A stretch of DNA of 64,000 nucleotides from Sphingobacteriales bacterium (GTDB lineage: Bacteria; Bacteroidota; Bacteroidia; Chitinophagales; UBA2359): assembly GCA_016700115.1 (NCBI GenBank), contig CP064999.1, positions 1,674,001-1,738,000 of the forward strand. Reading direction: 5' to 3'. The notes under the pieces are model-generated. The model worked only from the letters and a program-made list of their open reading frames with translations. It made no database searches and was not told the DNA's origin. Of this stretch, positions 33,922-43,176 are shown piece after piece. Positions within the stretch are counted from its first letter, which is position 1, and the number at the start of each line of letters is the position of its first letter. A program made the position numbers and the translations under genes.

Positions 33922-36075
33922 CTAAAATTTGACCCGCATCATGGCTTTAACCTCTGATCTGGTGTTGCCTTCAATTTGGTCATTTCCAGTACCAATACTA
34001 TCCTGATTTGCCCAATAGGTTTGAGCAAACCGCAGCCATACATCTAAATTTTTAAACACTTTGTATCGAAGGGTGAGGTAAAAACGGCTGCCGCGGTTGT
34101 AGTATGGCGGAACGCTGAACACAAACAGCACATCGTTTTCATAAGCATAAATCCGGGTATTGTAAGAAGGGGTGTCGAACAGTGCAAACCTTGTTGAGAA
34201 AGAAAGCGGAAAAGAAAGGGGTTTAAAAATAAAGTCTTGCATAATCATATATCCAAACTCGGCAGGGGGTTCGCCATGTTTGTACCAAGTTGTTTCGAGC
34301 CTGGTTTTAAGGGTGATGGTTTTGCTGATTCTGCATTGCAGATGATAGCGCAGGTTGCCTCTCAATTGGTCGCTCAGGTAGTCAGTAACTGTTATGTTAT
34401 CGGGTGTGTTTCTGCCTTTTGTTTCGGTTCTGAACCTGAGATACATTTCATAGTCGCGAACAGGTTTGAAAGTTGCTTGCAGCAAAAAATCTGCTCCGTG
34501 TGACGGGGCATCGGTCAAAAATTTTAACCAGGGGTGTTTGTAAATATCTGCATAAGCGCTGATTTCAATTTTGTAGATTGGTTTCAGAAACAGCCCGATA
34601 AAAGTTCCGGTTTCATTGTTAGGCAGCGTGCTTTCGGCAAAGGGTGCAGCATAAAGGGTTTGAAAATTGCGCTGATAATAACGGTGCAAAACAGACAAGG
34701 ATACTTTTGAGTCAAGTGCCACCAGCAAGCCATTTAAGGTGGCAAGCCCGCCGTTATCGCTTATTGCAGTTTCTCCAAAAAAATGAAAATTGCGCCATAA
34801 AAACCGGTAGTCCATACTGATATTGAGCAGTTCATTTCCTGTAAACCGGTATTGATTGTACGCAGATGTTTGTGGAACAAGGTTGGCATCTAAACGGGTG
34901 TAGATGGAGTTGAAGCATAGTTGTAACTTACGGCTTTTGTAACCCATACTGCCACCGGTAACAAACTGACGAATAGCATTTCGATCGGCAAGTTCGGCAT
35001 CAGTACGATGTAAGCCTGAAATCAAGAGAGATGATGCTTCCTGTAATTCGGCGGCATCTTCAATCACCACATCCCCTTCTTCGGTTTCAACATCAACTAT
35101 GGTGGTATCTGATACCTGAGTTGTTAAATTGGCATCAATTGGCTTGTAGGAAGCAAACAGCGTAGCTTCCCAGTTTTTATGCCCAACAGTAGCAGCCCCA
35201 CCGCGGTAAAACAACGCCTCATTGACTGAGGTGTAGGCTTTAACCGGTTGGCTGTTTCGGGCAATGTTCATCACAAAACTGCTTTTTCGGAATGCTAAAC
35301 CCGTCCAGGCTATTAGTCCTTGTCCCAGTCTGATTTCGTAATCTCCAAGTGCAACATGTTTAAACACCCCAATATTGCGCAGGTATAGATGTGCAGAATA
35401 AAAATCAAACCCTCGTTTTTGGGAGCCACGGAAAAACTCCTCACCCGGATCCTTTTCTGCCGTAAAACCATAACTGAGGCGGGTGCCGTAATTGTAACGG
35501 TAGCGGGTATATATCCGTTCGGGGCTGCCTTTGTATCGAGGGGCTTCCGTGCCGTCAGATTGTGTAGAAGGAATAAATCCTGCCTGATTTTCGAGTAAAC
35601 GCGTATAACGAATGAAAATCTGATGCTGGCCTTTGTAAAACAGATGTTTAACGGGAATATGAAAATCGTCCAAATCTCCGGCAGTAAAAAAAGGAGCTAT
35701 GCGCCGGCAGGTTTCCATATCCAACTCAGGTACTGATTGCAACTCGTAAATTGAAATAAAGTTGCCAATCATATTCCGGTAGTTCAGAATACCGTTAATC
35801 TGAATATCAGATAGCAGACCCAGTTCCGAAATATCATCGTAATCTACTTTGTTGAGTTTTAATGGCTTTTGCAAATAATCATACAGTTTTTCCTGATAGG
35901 TATCGTAATCAATTTCGGCATCTTCCAAATCTTCGGTCAGGTTTTCTATCATTTCATCTACTGAGGGCAGGTTATCTTCCTTACCTTCGGGTAAAGGCTG
36001 CGCCTGCAAGGGAACGGCGTAAATACAAGCCAACCCTATAAACCAAAAGAGATATTTAATAAATGGATTACGCAT
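33922..36075 (-). CDS. Helix-hairpin-helix plus outer-membrane beta-barrel protein
   Basis: 717 residues with signal peptide MRNPFIKYLFWFIGLACIYA. Residues about 30-135 form a ComEA-like helix-hairpin-helix pair (KLNKVDYDDISELGLLSDIQ and FISIYELQSVPELDMETCRR). The rest (about 150-717) is a succession of amphipathic strands with many aromatic ends and terminates in KVFKNLDVWLRFAQTYW ... VKAMMRVKF, as in a beta-barrel. This pairing occurs as a conserved but uncharacterised Bacteroidota family. The HhH part may face the periplasm. Whether it binds DNA or is only structural is unknown. Confidence 0.75.
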   Translation of the reverse strand: MRNPFIKYLFWFIGLACIYAVPLQAQPLPEGKEDNLPSVDEMIENLTEDLEDAEIDYDTYQEKLYDYLQKPLKLNKVDYDDISELGLLSDIQINGILNYRNMIGNFISIYELQSVPELDMETCRRIAPFFTAGDLDDFHIPVKHLFYKGQHQIFIRYTRLLENQAGFIPSTQSDGTEAPRYKGSPERIYTRYRYNYGTRLSYGFTAEKDPGEEFFRGSQKRGFDFYSAHLYLRNIGVFKHVALGDYEIRLGQGLIAWTGLAFRKSSFVMNIARNSQPVKAYTSVNEALFYRGGAATVGHKNWEATLFASYKPIDANLTTQVSDTTIVDVETEEGDVVIEDAAELQEASSLLISGLHRTDAELADRNAIRQFVTGGSMGYKSRKLQLCFNSIYTRLDANLVPQTSAYNQYRFTGNELLNISMDYRFLWRNFHFFGETAISDNGGLATLNGLLVALDSKVSLSVLHRYYQRNFQTLYAAPFAESTLPNNETGTFIGLFLKPIYKIEISAYADIYKHPWLKFLTDAPSHGADFLLQATFKPVRDYEMYLRFRTETKGRNTPDNITVTDYLSDQLRGNLRYHLQCRISKTITLKTRLETTWYKHGEPPAEFGYMIMQDFIFKPLSFPLSFSTRFALFDTPSYNTRIYAYENDVLFVFSVPPYYNRGSRFYLTLRYKVFKNLDVWLRFAQTYWANQDSIGTGNDQIEGNTRSEVKAMMRVKF

Positions 36076-36424
36076 ACTTTTGAAACCAAAAAAAGAATCT
36101 GTCGTTTTACATCAACTTGTGTCATTTGTAAGGGTGAAAGAATGACGTTTACCAGTCTTTACCCATCCCAAATTACCTTGCCAAAGGTAAGGGAATATTT
36201 GTTATCAGACAGTGTTGCTTCCGTTTCTATTTAAGAAACACAAATCACCGTGAGTTGAGAAACTAATTAAATCCACGGGCAATCTACAAACAAGCTGTTT
36301 GATTTTTGTCATTGCTTATGTGACAAAAGTTACTCAACTCTTCCCCTGAGTCTGATGTTTTTGATGCAGGAAGGTGGATGTCATCTTCAACCATTTTTAA
36401 AAACCATAATAACTCAATTTAATC
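36076..36424. other. Divergent intergenic region
   Basis: 349 bp between the HhH/barrel gene (minus) and thioredoxin (plus). It must contain both promoters; I could not fix one with confidence and saw no hairpin or other gene. Confidence 0.4.
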
Positions 36425-36727
36425 GTGGCAAAACAAACATTCAGAGAATTAATTGAAGGCGAGGTGCCTGTTTTAGTAGATTTTTACGCAGATTGGTGTG
36501 CCCCGTGCCGCATGATGGCTCCTGTTTTGGAAGAATTCAAAACTGAGATGGGCGAAAAAGTCAAAGTTATCAAAATTAACGTTGACCACAATCAGGGCAT
36601 TTCTCAAGCTTTAAACATTTCGAGCATCCCAACGCTGATATTATTTAAAAACGGCGAGAACAAATGGCGGCACAGCGGATTGGTTCAACTCAGTCAGCTA
36701 AGGCATATGATGAGTCAACTGGCTTAG
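36425..36727 (+). CDS. trxA: Thioredoxin
   Basis: 100 residues from a GTG start at 36425. The classical fold is plain: VLVDFYADWCAPCRMMAPVL with the CxxC redox site WCAPC (about residues 25-29), the cis-Pro in ISSIPTLILFKNGE, and a C-terminal helix. Cytoplasmic (no signal peptide), reducing protein disulfides with thioredoxin reductase, which is not in the window. A hairpin terminator follows at 36775. Confidence 0.93.
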   Translation: MAKQTFRELIEGEVPVLVDFYADWCAPCRMMAPVLEEFKTEMGEKVKVIKINVDHNQGISQALNISSIPTLILFKNGENKWRHSGLVQLSQLRHMMSQLA

Positions 36728-36774
36728 ATTTGATGTTCAATTATTAAAATTATTCGTTTGGCAGGAAGTGAAAG

Positions 36775-36806
36775 CGGGGCGTTCTGAAAGACGGTTCGCC
36801 CCGTTT
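36775..36806 (+). terminator. Terminator behind thioredoxin
   Basis: CGGGGCG at 36775-36781 pairs with CGCCCCG at 36797-36803 over a 15-base loop, followed by TTT. Confidence 0.5.
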
Positions 36807-36944
36807 GGATTCCTGAAAAACGAAGAAAACAAAATCATTCTGATTTATGGGGTTTCCATTCTTCTATAACTGATATGTTGGTTCAACGAGTTGTTTAGGT
36901 CTAAAAAACCAACTTTAGAAATACTTCCAATTGCTCGCTATTCT

Positions 36945-36952
36945 TAAATTTG
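36945..36952 (+). promoter_or_regulatory. -7 promoter element of phosphodiesterase gene
   Basis: TAAATTTG matches TAnnTTTG and lies 32 bp before the preferred ATG at 36985. This supports that start over the open frame's 36931. Confidence 0.4.
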
Positions 36953-36984
36953 CGTTCATAGTACAGCGCATTAAAATTAAGAAG

Positions 36985-38754
36985 ATGAAAAACCGGAGTG
37001 TATTTGCAGTAAAGTTGTTGTTATTTTTATTTGCCTTTCAAACAGCGTATTCTCAAAACCAAAATAAGGTGTTAATTCTGGGCATAGACGGTTGCCGGGG
37101 AGATGCCTTGCAAGCAGCCAATACGCCAAATCTCGACCAATTGCTGGAGCATGGGGTTTATTCTTATGATGCTTTTACACACTCACCTACCTGGAGCGGT
37201 GCCGGATGGAGCAGTATGCTCACAGGGGTATGGGAAACCAAACACAATGTGTATAACAATGCTTTTACCAGCCCCAACTATGCGCAGTATCCTCATTTTA
37301 TTCAACGGGTTGAAACGATACATCCAGAATTGAATACCGCTTCGGTTTGTCATTGGTCGCCCATCAACACCATCATCAACACACTTTGCGATGAAGAGTA
37401 CAATTACAGTACAGATTTAGAGGTAAAAAACAAATCGGTTGAAATTCTCAACACCGGTAACCCGGACGTGTTGTTTGTTGACTTTGACGATGTAGATTTG
37501 AATGGGCATGTACATGGATTTGACCCGGGTGTAGCTGCTTACCTGAATGCCATTCAGATAACTGACGGTTATTGCGGTGAAATTTTAACTGCTCTGTATA
37601 ACCGGCCTACTTATAACAGTGAAAACTGGCTGATACTTGTATCAACCGACCATGGCGGAAATACCAATGGACATGGAGGACCCTCGTTTGAAGAGCGAAA
37701 TATTTTTGTCATCGCTCATCGGGATAATCTGCCTCCTCAACAAATTGTTCGCCAAACCATTCTGCAGGACATTCCCACAGCTTTAAATTTTAACGGGACC
37801 AACCAATATGCTGCGCCTGTGAGTCCGGGTACTGCTTTTCAGTTTGGAACTACTCAGGATTTTTCAATAGAAATGCGGGTTCAATATACTACACTGACAG
37901 GCGATGCCGCCTTTATTTCGGACAAAAACTGGAACAGCGGGGTCAACAAAGGATTTGTAATTTCTACGCCAACTTCCAATCTAAACCGGTGGAAAGTGAA
38001 TGTCGGAGATGGGGTAAACCGTGTGGATGTGAATGGAGGGGTGGTTTCTGACGGGCAATGGCATCTGCTTACCGCAACTTTTGACCGCGATGGGCTGCTG
38101 ACTTTGTATCAGGATGGAGAGTTGGCCGGTATCACCAGTATGGCAAATATAAGCGACATCAACAGTTCTCTGCCACTGACCATCGGACAAGACGGCACCA
38201 GAACTTATCCTCATTGGTTTAACGGCAAAATTTCGGAAGTGAGGATTTGGAATACAGTATTGACGGCGGAAACAGTTTCAGCCTGGACCTGCGAATCGGT
38301 CAACAATACACATAGTAACTATGCCAACTTGCTGGCATACTGGAAAATGGATGAAGGAAGCGGCTCGTCCTTGATAGATTCATCTCCTAACGGAATTCAT
38401 GCTGCGCAGACAGGGGGGACTATACAATGGGTTTTGGCAACCGGTGCGCAAACCTGCTTTGATTTTTCGAACACTCCCCGCATTGTAGATATTGCCTGTA
38501 CGGCGTTGACCCATCTTGGTATCGGCTTTTTACCTGAATGGGATTTAGACGGCAGAAGTCTGATTATTCCGATTTCGGGACCACAAGTTAACTGCACAGG
38601 TAATGTACAATACTATCAGGTTCCACCTCAGGGCAATTGCAGCTATAACTGGTCAGTCAATGGTGGAGTTATCCTGAGCGGGCAGGGCACAAATGCCATC
38701 ACTGTTCAATGGGCGAATCCTGCTCCGGGACAAGTTATACTCGAACTGGAATAG
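36985..38754 (+). CDS. Secreted alkaline phosphatase/phosphodiesterase-family protein with LamG-like domain
   Basis: 589 residues from the ATG at 36985 (signal MKNRSVFAVKLLLFLFAFQT). The N-terminal half (about 24-260) is a type I phosphodiesterase/nucleotide-pyrophosphatase domain: KVLILGIDGCRGDALQAANT, SPTWSGAGWSSMLTGV, VDFDDVDLNGHVHG and STDHGGNTNGHGG hold the metal ligands and nucleophile Thr. Residues about 280-470 are a concanavalin A-like (LamG) domain ending in KISEVRIWNTVLTAETVSAW. The last ~45 residues start a PKD-like domain (YNWSVNGGVILSGQGTNAIT) and stop after VILELE. No T9SS sorting domain follows, although the architecture suggests one; it may be C-terminally truncated. A bidirectional terminator follows. 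Confidence 0.85.
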   Translation: MKNRSVFAVKLLLFLFAFQTAYSQNQNKVLILGIDGCRGDALQAANTPNLDQLLEHGVYSYDAFTHSPTWSGAGWSSMLTGVWETKHNVYNNAFTSPNYAQYPHFIQRVETIHPELNTASVCHWSPINTIINTLCDEEYNYSTDLEVKNKSVEILNTGNPDVLFVDFDDVDLNGHVHGFDPGVAAYLNAIQITDGYCGEILTALYNRPTYNSENWLILVSTDHGGNTNGHGGPSFEERNIFVIAHRDNLPPQQIVRQTILQDIPTALNFNGTNQYAAPVSPGTAFQFGTTQDFSIEMRVQYTTLTGDAAFISDKNWNSGVNKGFVISTPTSNLNRWKVNVGDGVNRVDVNGGVVSDGQWHLLTATFDRDGLLTLYQDGELAGITSMANISDINSSLPLTIGQDGTRTYPHWFNGKISEVRIWNTVLTAETVSAWTCESVNNTHSNYANLLAYWKMDEGSGSSLIDSSPNGIHAAQTGGTIQWVLATGAQTCFDFSNTPRIVDIACTALTHLGIGFLPEWDLDGRSLIIPISGPQVNCTGNVQYYQVPPQGNCSYNWSVNGGVILSGQGTNAITVQWANPAPGQVILELE

Positions 38755-38785
38755 CCGGAATAACCGAATTTATAACCAGTTCAAA

Positions 38786-38826
38786 AAAAAACGAAGGCTA
38801 ATTTGAGTTCAGCCTTCGTTTTTTAA
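38786..38826. terminator. Bidirectional intrinsic terminator
   Basis: AAAAACGAAGGCT before 38799 and AGCCTTCGTTTTT from 38811 are reverse complements over an 11-base loop, with A-run on one side and T-run on the other. It serves the convergent phosphodiesterase and thioredoxin-like genes. Confidence 0.8.
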
Positions 38827-38846
38827 TTTTAATCACCTGCAATTTA

Positions 38847-39407
38847 TTACCGGCCTATTCCGGAGCGAAAGTTTTTTTCAAACACGCCCCATTTGATGTT
38901 TTTATCGTAGTAGCCGTCTCCAAAATAACGCAGGGCTTTATCCATATCGCGGGGTTCCATATATCCGGGGATGATGGTCAGTTTGCTGAGTTGGTGGTCT
39001 AAAACCACAACAGAGGGCAGGTTTATTTGGCCATCGAGCAGGGTGAGTGCCAATTCGTGTACTCCGCCCCGAGAGTCTGAACGAAATCGGAAAACATCAT
39101 TGCCAACGGTGATGGTTTCTTTGGATTCTGAGTCAAATTTTACAGCGTAGTATTTATCATTGATATATTCTGCAATTTCGGGATGTTGGAACGTGGTTTT
39201 ATCCATTTTTTTACACCAACCGCACCAGTCTGCATATACATCTATGATGATTTTTTTGGGGTCTGTTTTAGCGAGTTCAATGGCTTCGATAATAGATACC
39301 CAATTTACCTTTTCGCCTTTCGGTTTGCCGGCACTGTTCGGTAAAGTAAAGGAATTTAAAGACAAGAGCGAGAACACAAGGGCAAATGAGAGGAGAATTT
39401 GTTTCAT
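38847..39407 (-). CDS. Exported thioredoxin-family protein
   Basis: 186 residues, signal peptide MKQILLSFALVFSLLSLNSF. The thioredoxin-like part (about 35-140) has the active site VYADWCGWCKKMDKTTF (CGWC, about residues 61-64) and the cis-Pro in QINLPSVVVLD. Asp-Trp-Cys-Gly-Trp-Cys is typical of DUF255/thiol:disulfide interchange relatives acting in the periplasm. The C-terminal ~40 residues (GDGYYDKNIKWGVFEKNFRS) are an extension seen in Bacteroidota homologs. It probably reduces or isomerises disulfides of exported proteins. Confidence 0.85.
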   Translation of the reverse strand: MKQILLSFALVFSLLSLNSFTLPNSAGKPKGEKVNWVSIIEAIELAKTDPKKIIIDVYADWCGWCKKMDKTTFQHPEIAEYINDKYYAVKFDSESKETITVGNDVFRFRSDSRGGVHELALTLLDGQINLPSVVVLDHQLSKLTIIPGYMEPRDMDKALRYFGDGYYDKNIKWGVFEKNFRSGIGR

Positions 39408-39541
39408 TTTTTAAAAAGTTCTTGATTTTTGTGAAAGGACAGAAAGATTAGAAAAATGGGTATTGCTAAAATCTATTCGGACAGAATTTTCTGTTAATGG
39501 TTTAACGAAATTGCAGTAAAAAAAATTGGACATCGCTCGTA

Positions 39542-39931
39542 CTAATTCAACCGGTAAGGTACTGCCATCTTAAAATCGGGTATTTGCACCCAAAACTGAT
39601 GATTGTCTTGTAATCTCACCATCAGGAATGAGCCGTACATGTGCCCAAACTCGGTTTGGAGGTTGCAGGCCGAAGTATATTGGTAGGAGGTACCCGGTTC
39701 TAAAACGGGCTGAACTCCGACAACTCCCTCCCCTTCAACTTCTCTTTTTGAGCCGTCTCCATCCCAGATATACCAATGCCGGCGAAGCAATTGTACCGTA
39801 AAACGGGTCAAGTTGTGAATGGTAATATGGTAAGCGAACAAATAAAAACTGTACTGCGGGTTGGAGCCTTCGGGATAGTAATTAGTTTCTACACTTACCT
39901 GTATGCCATCTGTTTGAGCGCTTACAATCAT
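39542..39931 (-). CDS. apaG: ApaG-family protein
   Basis: 129 residues from the ATG at 39929-39931. The start at 39976 would overlap lysS and add 15 residues. ApaG is a small fibronectin III-like domain protein of uncertain role (cobalt/magnesium phenotypes; related domain in F-box proteins). The landmarks are VSVETNYYPEGSNPQYSFYL, FAYHITIHNLTRFTVQLLRR, HWYIWDGDG, GVVGVQPVLEPGTSYQYTSA and GHMYGSFLMV. It follows lysS on the same strand by about 35 bp and is probably cotranscribed. Confidence 0.92.
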   Translation of the reverse strand: MIVSAQTDGIQVSVETNYYPEGSNPQYSFYLFAYHITIHNLTRFTVQLLRRHWYIWDGDGSKREVEGEGVVGVQPVLEPGTSYQYTSACNLQTEFGHMYGSFLMVRLQDNHQFWVQIPDFKMAVPYRLN

Positions 39932-39965
39932 ATTGGTCAGAGTCTGGAATAAAAAATTCAGGGGG

Positions 39966-41486
39966 TTACAGGTCAAATTTTTCGGGTTTCATCTGTGGGA
40001 ATAATAAAACATCCTGAATGGATGCCTGATTGGTCATAATCATAGTGAGGCGGTCTATCCCGATACCGAGTCCGGCAGTTGGAGGCATTCCATATTCGAG
40101 GGCACGGAGGTAATCGTCGTCGAGCATCATGGCTTCAAAATCACCCCGTTTTCCGAGTTCCAACTGCTCTTCAAATCGTTGTCGCTGGTCTAAAGGGTCG
40201 TTCAGTTCTGAAAAAGCGTTGCATATTTCTTTGCTGTTACAGATGGCTTCAAACCTTTCGACCAACCCGGGTTTAGTCCGGTGTTTTTTAGCCAAGGGCG
40301 ACATTTCAACCGGATAGTCGGTGATAAAGGTAGGTTGTATGAGTAGCGGTTCACATTTTTCACCAAATATTTCATCAATTAGTTTTGCTCTTCCCATCGA
40401 GCTGTCGGTTTCGATGTTGAACCGGTTACAGACCTCACGCAGTTGATGTTCATCCATTGTGCTGATGTCCACGCCGGTAAATTGCTCAATTGCCTCATAC
40501 ATGGTATAGCGTTTCCATGGCCGTTTAAAACTAATTAGATTTTCACCGACCATCAACTCTGTGGTACCGTGCAGGTCCATAGCAGCCCGTTCAATCATGG
40601 CTTCCGTAAAATTCATCATCCACAGGTAGTCTTTGTAGGCTACATAGACTTCGAGCATGGTAAACTCCGGGTTATGAAAGCGGCTCATCCCTTCATTTCT
40701 GAAGTCTTTGGCAAATTCAAACACACCTTCAAATCCCCCTGCAATTAATCGTTTCAGGTACAATTCGTTTGCAATGCGCAGGTAAAACGGGATATCGAGC
40801 GCATTGTGATGGGTTTTGAACGGGCGGGCAGCAGCACCTCCGTAAATAGACTGAAGGATGGGGGTTTCGACTTCGAGATATCCGGATTCGGCCATAAAAC
40901 GGCGCATACTGTTGATCAGTTGCGAGCGTTTGATGAAGACCTCTTTTGTTGCAGGATTGATGGTTAAATCCACATAACGTTGACGGTATCTGAATTCGGG
41001 GTCAATGACCGCATCGTGAACGGTTCCGTCTTTCTCGGTTTTTACAACCGGAAGTGGTTTTAGCGATTTGCTTAACAGTTGAAGTTGGGTTACATGAATG
41101 GTAATTTCCCCGGTTTGAGTAATAAACACATAGCCATGTACACCCACAAAATCGCCGATGTCCAACAGACGTTTAAACACCGTATTGTATTGGGTTTTGT
41201 CTTCGGTGGGGCAAATATCATCGCGGCTGATATAGAGTTGGATTTTACCGGATGCATCCTGCAACACGGCAAAGGAAGCCTTTCCCATGATGCGTTTGGT
41301 CATCAGGCGGCCGGCAATTTGCACGTTCTGAAAATTTCCGGATTCCGGGTGATAATGTTTCTGTATGTCGGCAGCGGTAGTATTTACTTCAAATTCGGCA
41401 GCCGGATAGGCTTCTATTCCCAAAGATTGCAGTTCTTCCAGCGCTTTGCGCCTTTCAATTTCCTGCTCACTTAAATGCTGTGCCAT
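39966..41486 (-). CDS. lysS: Lysyl-tRNA synthetase (class II)
   Basis: 506 residues, normal length. It charges tRNA-Lys. The N-terminal OB-fold (about 55-150: VQIAGRLMTKRIMGKASFAV) binds the anticodon. Class II motif 1 (LINSMRRFMAESGYLEVETP), motif 2 (FRNEGMSRFHNPEFTMLE) and motif 3 (PPTAGLGIGIDRLTMIM) are all intact. The C-terminus DVLLFPQMKPEKFDL is typical of Bacteroidota LysS. apaG follows immediately downstream. Confidence 0.97.
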   Translation of the reverse strand: MAQHLSEQEIERRKALEELQSLGIEAYPAAEFEVNTTAADIQKHYHPESGNFQNVQIAGRLMTKRIMGKASFAVLQDASGKIQLYISRDDICPTEDKTQYNTVFKRLLDIGDFVGVHGYVFITQTGEITIHVTQLQLLSKSLKPLPVVKTEKDGTVHDAVIDPEFRYRQRYVDLTINPATKEVFIKRSQLINSMRRFMAESGYLEVETPILQSIYGGAAARPFKTHHNALDIPFYLRIANELYLKRLIAGGFEGVFEFAKDFRNEGMSRFHNPEFTMLEVYVAYKDYLWMMNFTEAMIERAAMDLHGTTELMVGENLISFKRPWKRYTMYEAIEQFTGVDISTMDEHQLREVCNRFNIETDSSMGRAKLIDEIFGEKCEPLLIQPTFITDYPVEMSPLAKKHRTKPGLVERFEAICNSKEICNAFSELNDPLDQRQRFEEQLELGKRGDFEAMMLDDDYLRALEYGMPPTAGLGIGIDRLTMIMTNQASIQDVLLFPQMKPEKFDL

Positions 41487-41591
41487 TTTAAAAAAGCGTG
41501 TGTTGGTTGTTGAATGAATGAAAAATCCCCGCCGGAATTGCCGGTTAAGGGTGTTAGATGCGAAAAAACGGTCAAGGGCAATTTAGTCTTG

Positions 41592-42242
41592 TTAAAAGCC
41601 AAAATTTATTCCTCCCTGAATTATAAATCCATTGTAAATATATCCGTTGTTATAAATAGGGATATCGCGGTTTTTATTTTTATTGTACAAAACATCATAC
41701 AACACCATCAGGTTAAACCGCGCCACCCGCCCCATAGGCTGGCTAAATCCTGCACCTATCGGAAGGCGGTGGGCAATTGCCCTTTTGTTTTCGTACAGAT
41801 AATTGTCTTTGTAAGTCAAAAAATCGTATTGTCCGTGTACAAAAAGATTGCCCCCTGAGTTAAACAGATTGTTAAACACCTGATAGCGGGCAAAAGTGCG
41901 ACCGCCAAGTACCCGGCCTTTGTAAGAACTCCACCGGTAATATTCAAAGATAGGGCCGGCACCGGCCGAAAACCGGTTGGTAAACCAATAACCTAAAGTT
42001 GGGGAAGCAGAAATAAATCCAAATCCATTGCCAAAATTGAAGCCGATATTTCCTTCTACAAAAAACCGGCTTCGGTCAAATTTGCCTACTGTAGTTTTAT
42101 TGCCATCGTCATTTTCGCTGTCGGATGGTGCAGAATTTTTCGAAGGAACGGGGGTTCTTTGTGCAAAACAATCGGTGATGTTGAAGAAACCGAGACCTGT
42201 CAATGCGAGCATCAGGATGTAAACAAGGTGTTGCTTTTTCAT
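41592..42242 (-). CDS. Outer-membrane beta-barrel-like protein
   Basis: 216 residues with a signal peptide (MKKQHLVYILMLALTGLGFF). A short hydrophilic segment rich in Asp/Ser/Asn (residues about 35-50) is followed by regularly alternating strands: FFVEGNIGFNFGNGFGF, SPTLGYWFTNRFSAGAGPIF, RWSSYKGRVLGGRTFARYQV and a terminal IIQGGINFGF ending in Phe, as in small beta-barrels. Related proteins are annotated as outer-membrane beta-barrel family. No enzyme motif. It lies 105 bp behind the next gene's start on the opposite side of lysS. Confidence 0.7.
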   Translation of the reverse strand: MKKQHLVYILMLALTGLGFFNITDCFAQRTPVPSKNSAPSDSENDDGNKTTVGKFDRSRFFVEGNIGFNFGNGFGFISASPTLGYWFTNRFSAGAGPIFEYYRWSSYKGRVLGGRTFARYQVFNNLFNSGGNLFVHGQYDFLTYKDNYLYENKRAIAHRLPIGAGFSQPMGRVARFNLMVLYDVLYNKNKNRDIPIYNNGYIYNGFIIQGGINFGF

Positions 42243-42400
42243 AGGAGTAGGGTTTTATATTGGGGAACAAAGTAAAAGCATAAACGGAAAATAACCAAAC
42301 TGTGGTATTTATTATCACCTGATATTGTCCATCTGATTGAAAGAATGGTTGTTAATTGTCAACATAAGCGTTCCCGGGTTCTAAAAAGTTCTGTAAGGGG

Positions 42401-43096
42401 CTAAAAGTTGTTTAACAGGGATGTCCAGGTGTGGTGAAAATTGGGTAATAGCTCGATCAATAATTGGTACAGTTCTAAATGTTGTTGTGCATCAGGCTGT
42501 TCGGGATACAGACTAAGAATTTGCCCAACATCTTTTTCAAGTGTCTGCCAGGTCTGCTGTACAAATTCGGTATCGGGTAAAGAACCGAACAAAGTACCAA
42601 TCAGGTTGAGGCGTTCCCGTGAATTATGAATGTCGGCAATCAAATGGTCCAACTGTATGTTATAGTTTAAAAACCCGGATAGCTTGAGGTTGAGGAACAG
42701 GAAGGTTTTGAGTAACTCCAGCGTGCAACTGATATTGCCGAGATTGAAGCCCAGATTGAAGGCTAACTGTTCGGCCGATGCAGTTGGAAACAAGTTGTAA
42801 AATGCGTTGTAAGAAATTTCAGCCCATTTGAAATAATCGTCCGGTTGAACCGGCACCTGAGGTACTTGTAATCCGCAAATTTCGGCAGTATGGTTTACAT
42901 GGGGGATGTTTTGCATAAACCATTCGCTTTGGCCTTTAATCCATTCAATCAGTTTTTCACATTCCTCCAGCACCTGTTCGTGAACAGAATTGCTCAATTG
43001 TCCGGCAATTACAACGTGGTTGAAATACCATCCGGAATAGGAAAGGATATATCCGTTGATATACAATTGTTTGAGCTGAGGGGAGTTTAATGGCAT
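42401..43096 (-). CDS. Hypothetical protein
   Basis: 231 residues from the ATG at 43094-43096. An upstream start at 43123 gives nine more residues. No signal peptide, no membrane segment and no motif I recognise. It is mostly helical, rich in Leu, Trp and Tyr (YILSYSGWYFNHVVIAGQL, then a long helix VLEECEKLIEWIKGQSEWFM, then LGFNLGNISCTLELLKTFLF). It has the character of a soluble helical-bundle protein. It stands alone between the outer-membrane protein and the amylase gene. Confidence 0.5.
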   Translation of the reverse strand: MPLNSPQLKQLYINGYILSYSGWYFNHVVIAGQLSNSVHEQVLEECEKLIEWIKGQSEWFMQNIPHVNHTAEICGLQVPQVPVQPDDYFKWAEISYNAFYNLFPTASAEQLAFNLGFNLGNISCTLELLKTFLFLNLKLSGFLNYNIQLDHLIADIHNSRERLNLIGTLFGSLPDTEFVQQTWQTLEKDVGQILSLYPEQPDAQQHLELYQLLIELLPNFHHTWTSLLNNF

Positions 43097-43176
43097 AATA
43101 ATGTTTGTATGGAGGATCATCAATTAAGGAATCTGCACTCCCGTTAAAACTGAAATTACGGTCTTAGGGAGTAATG

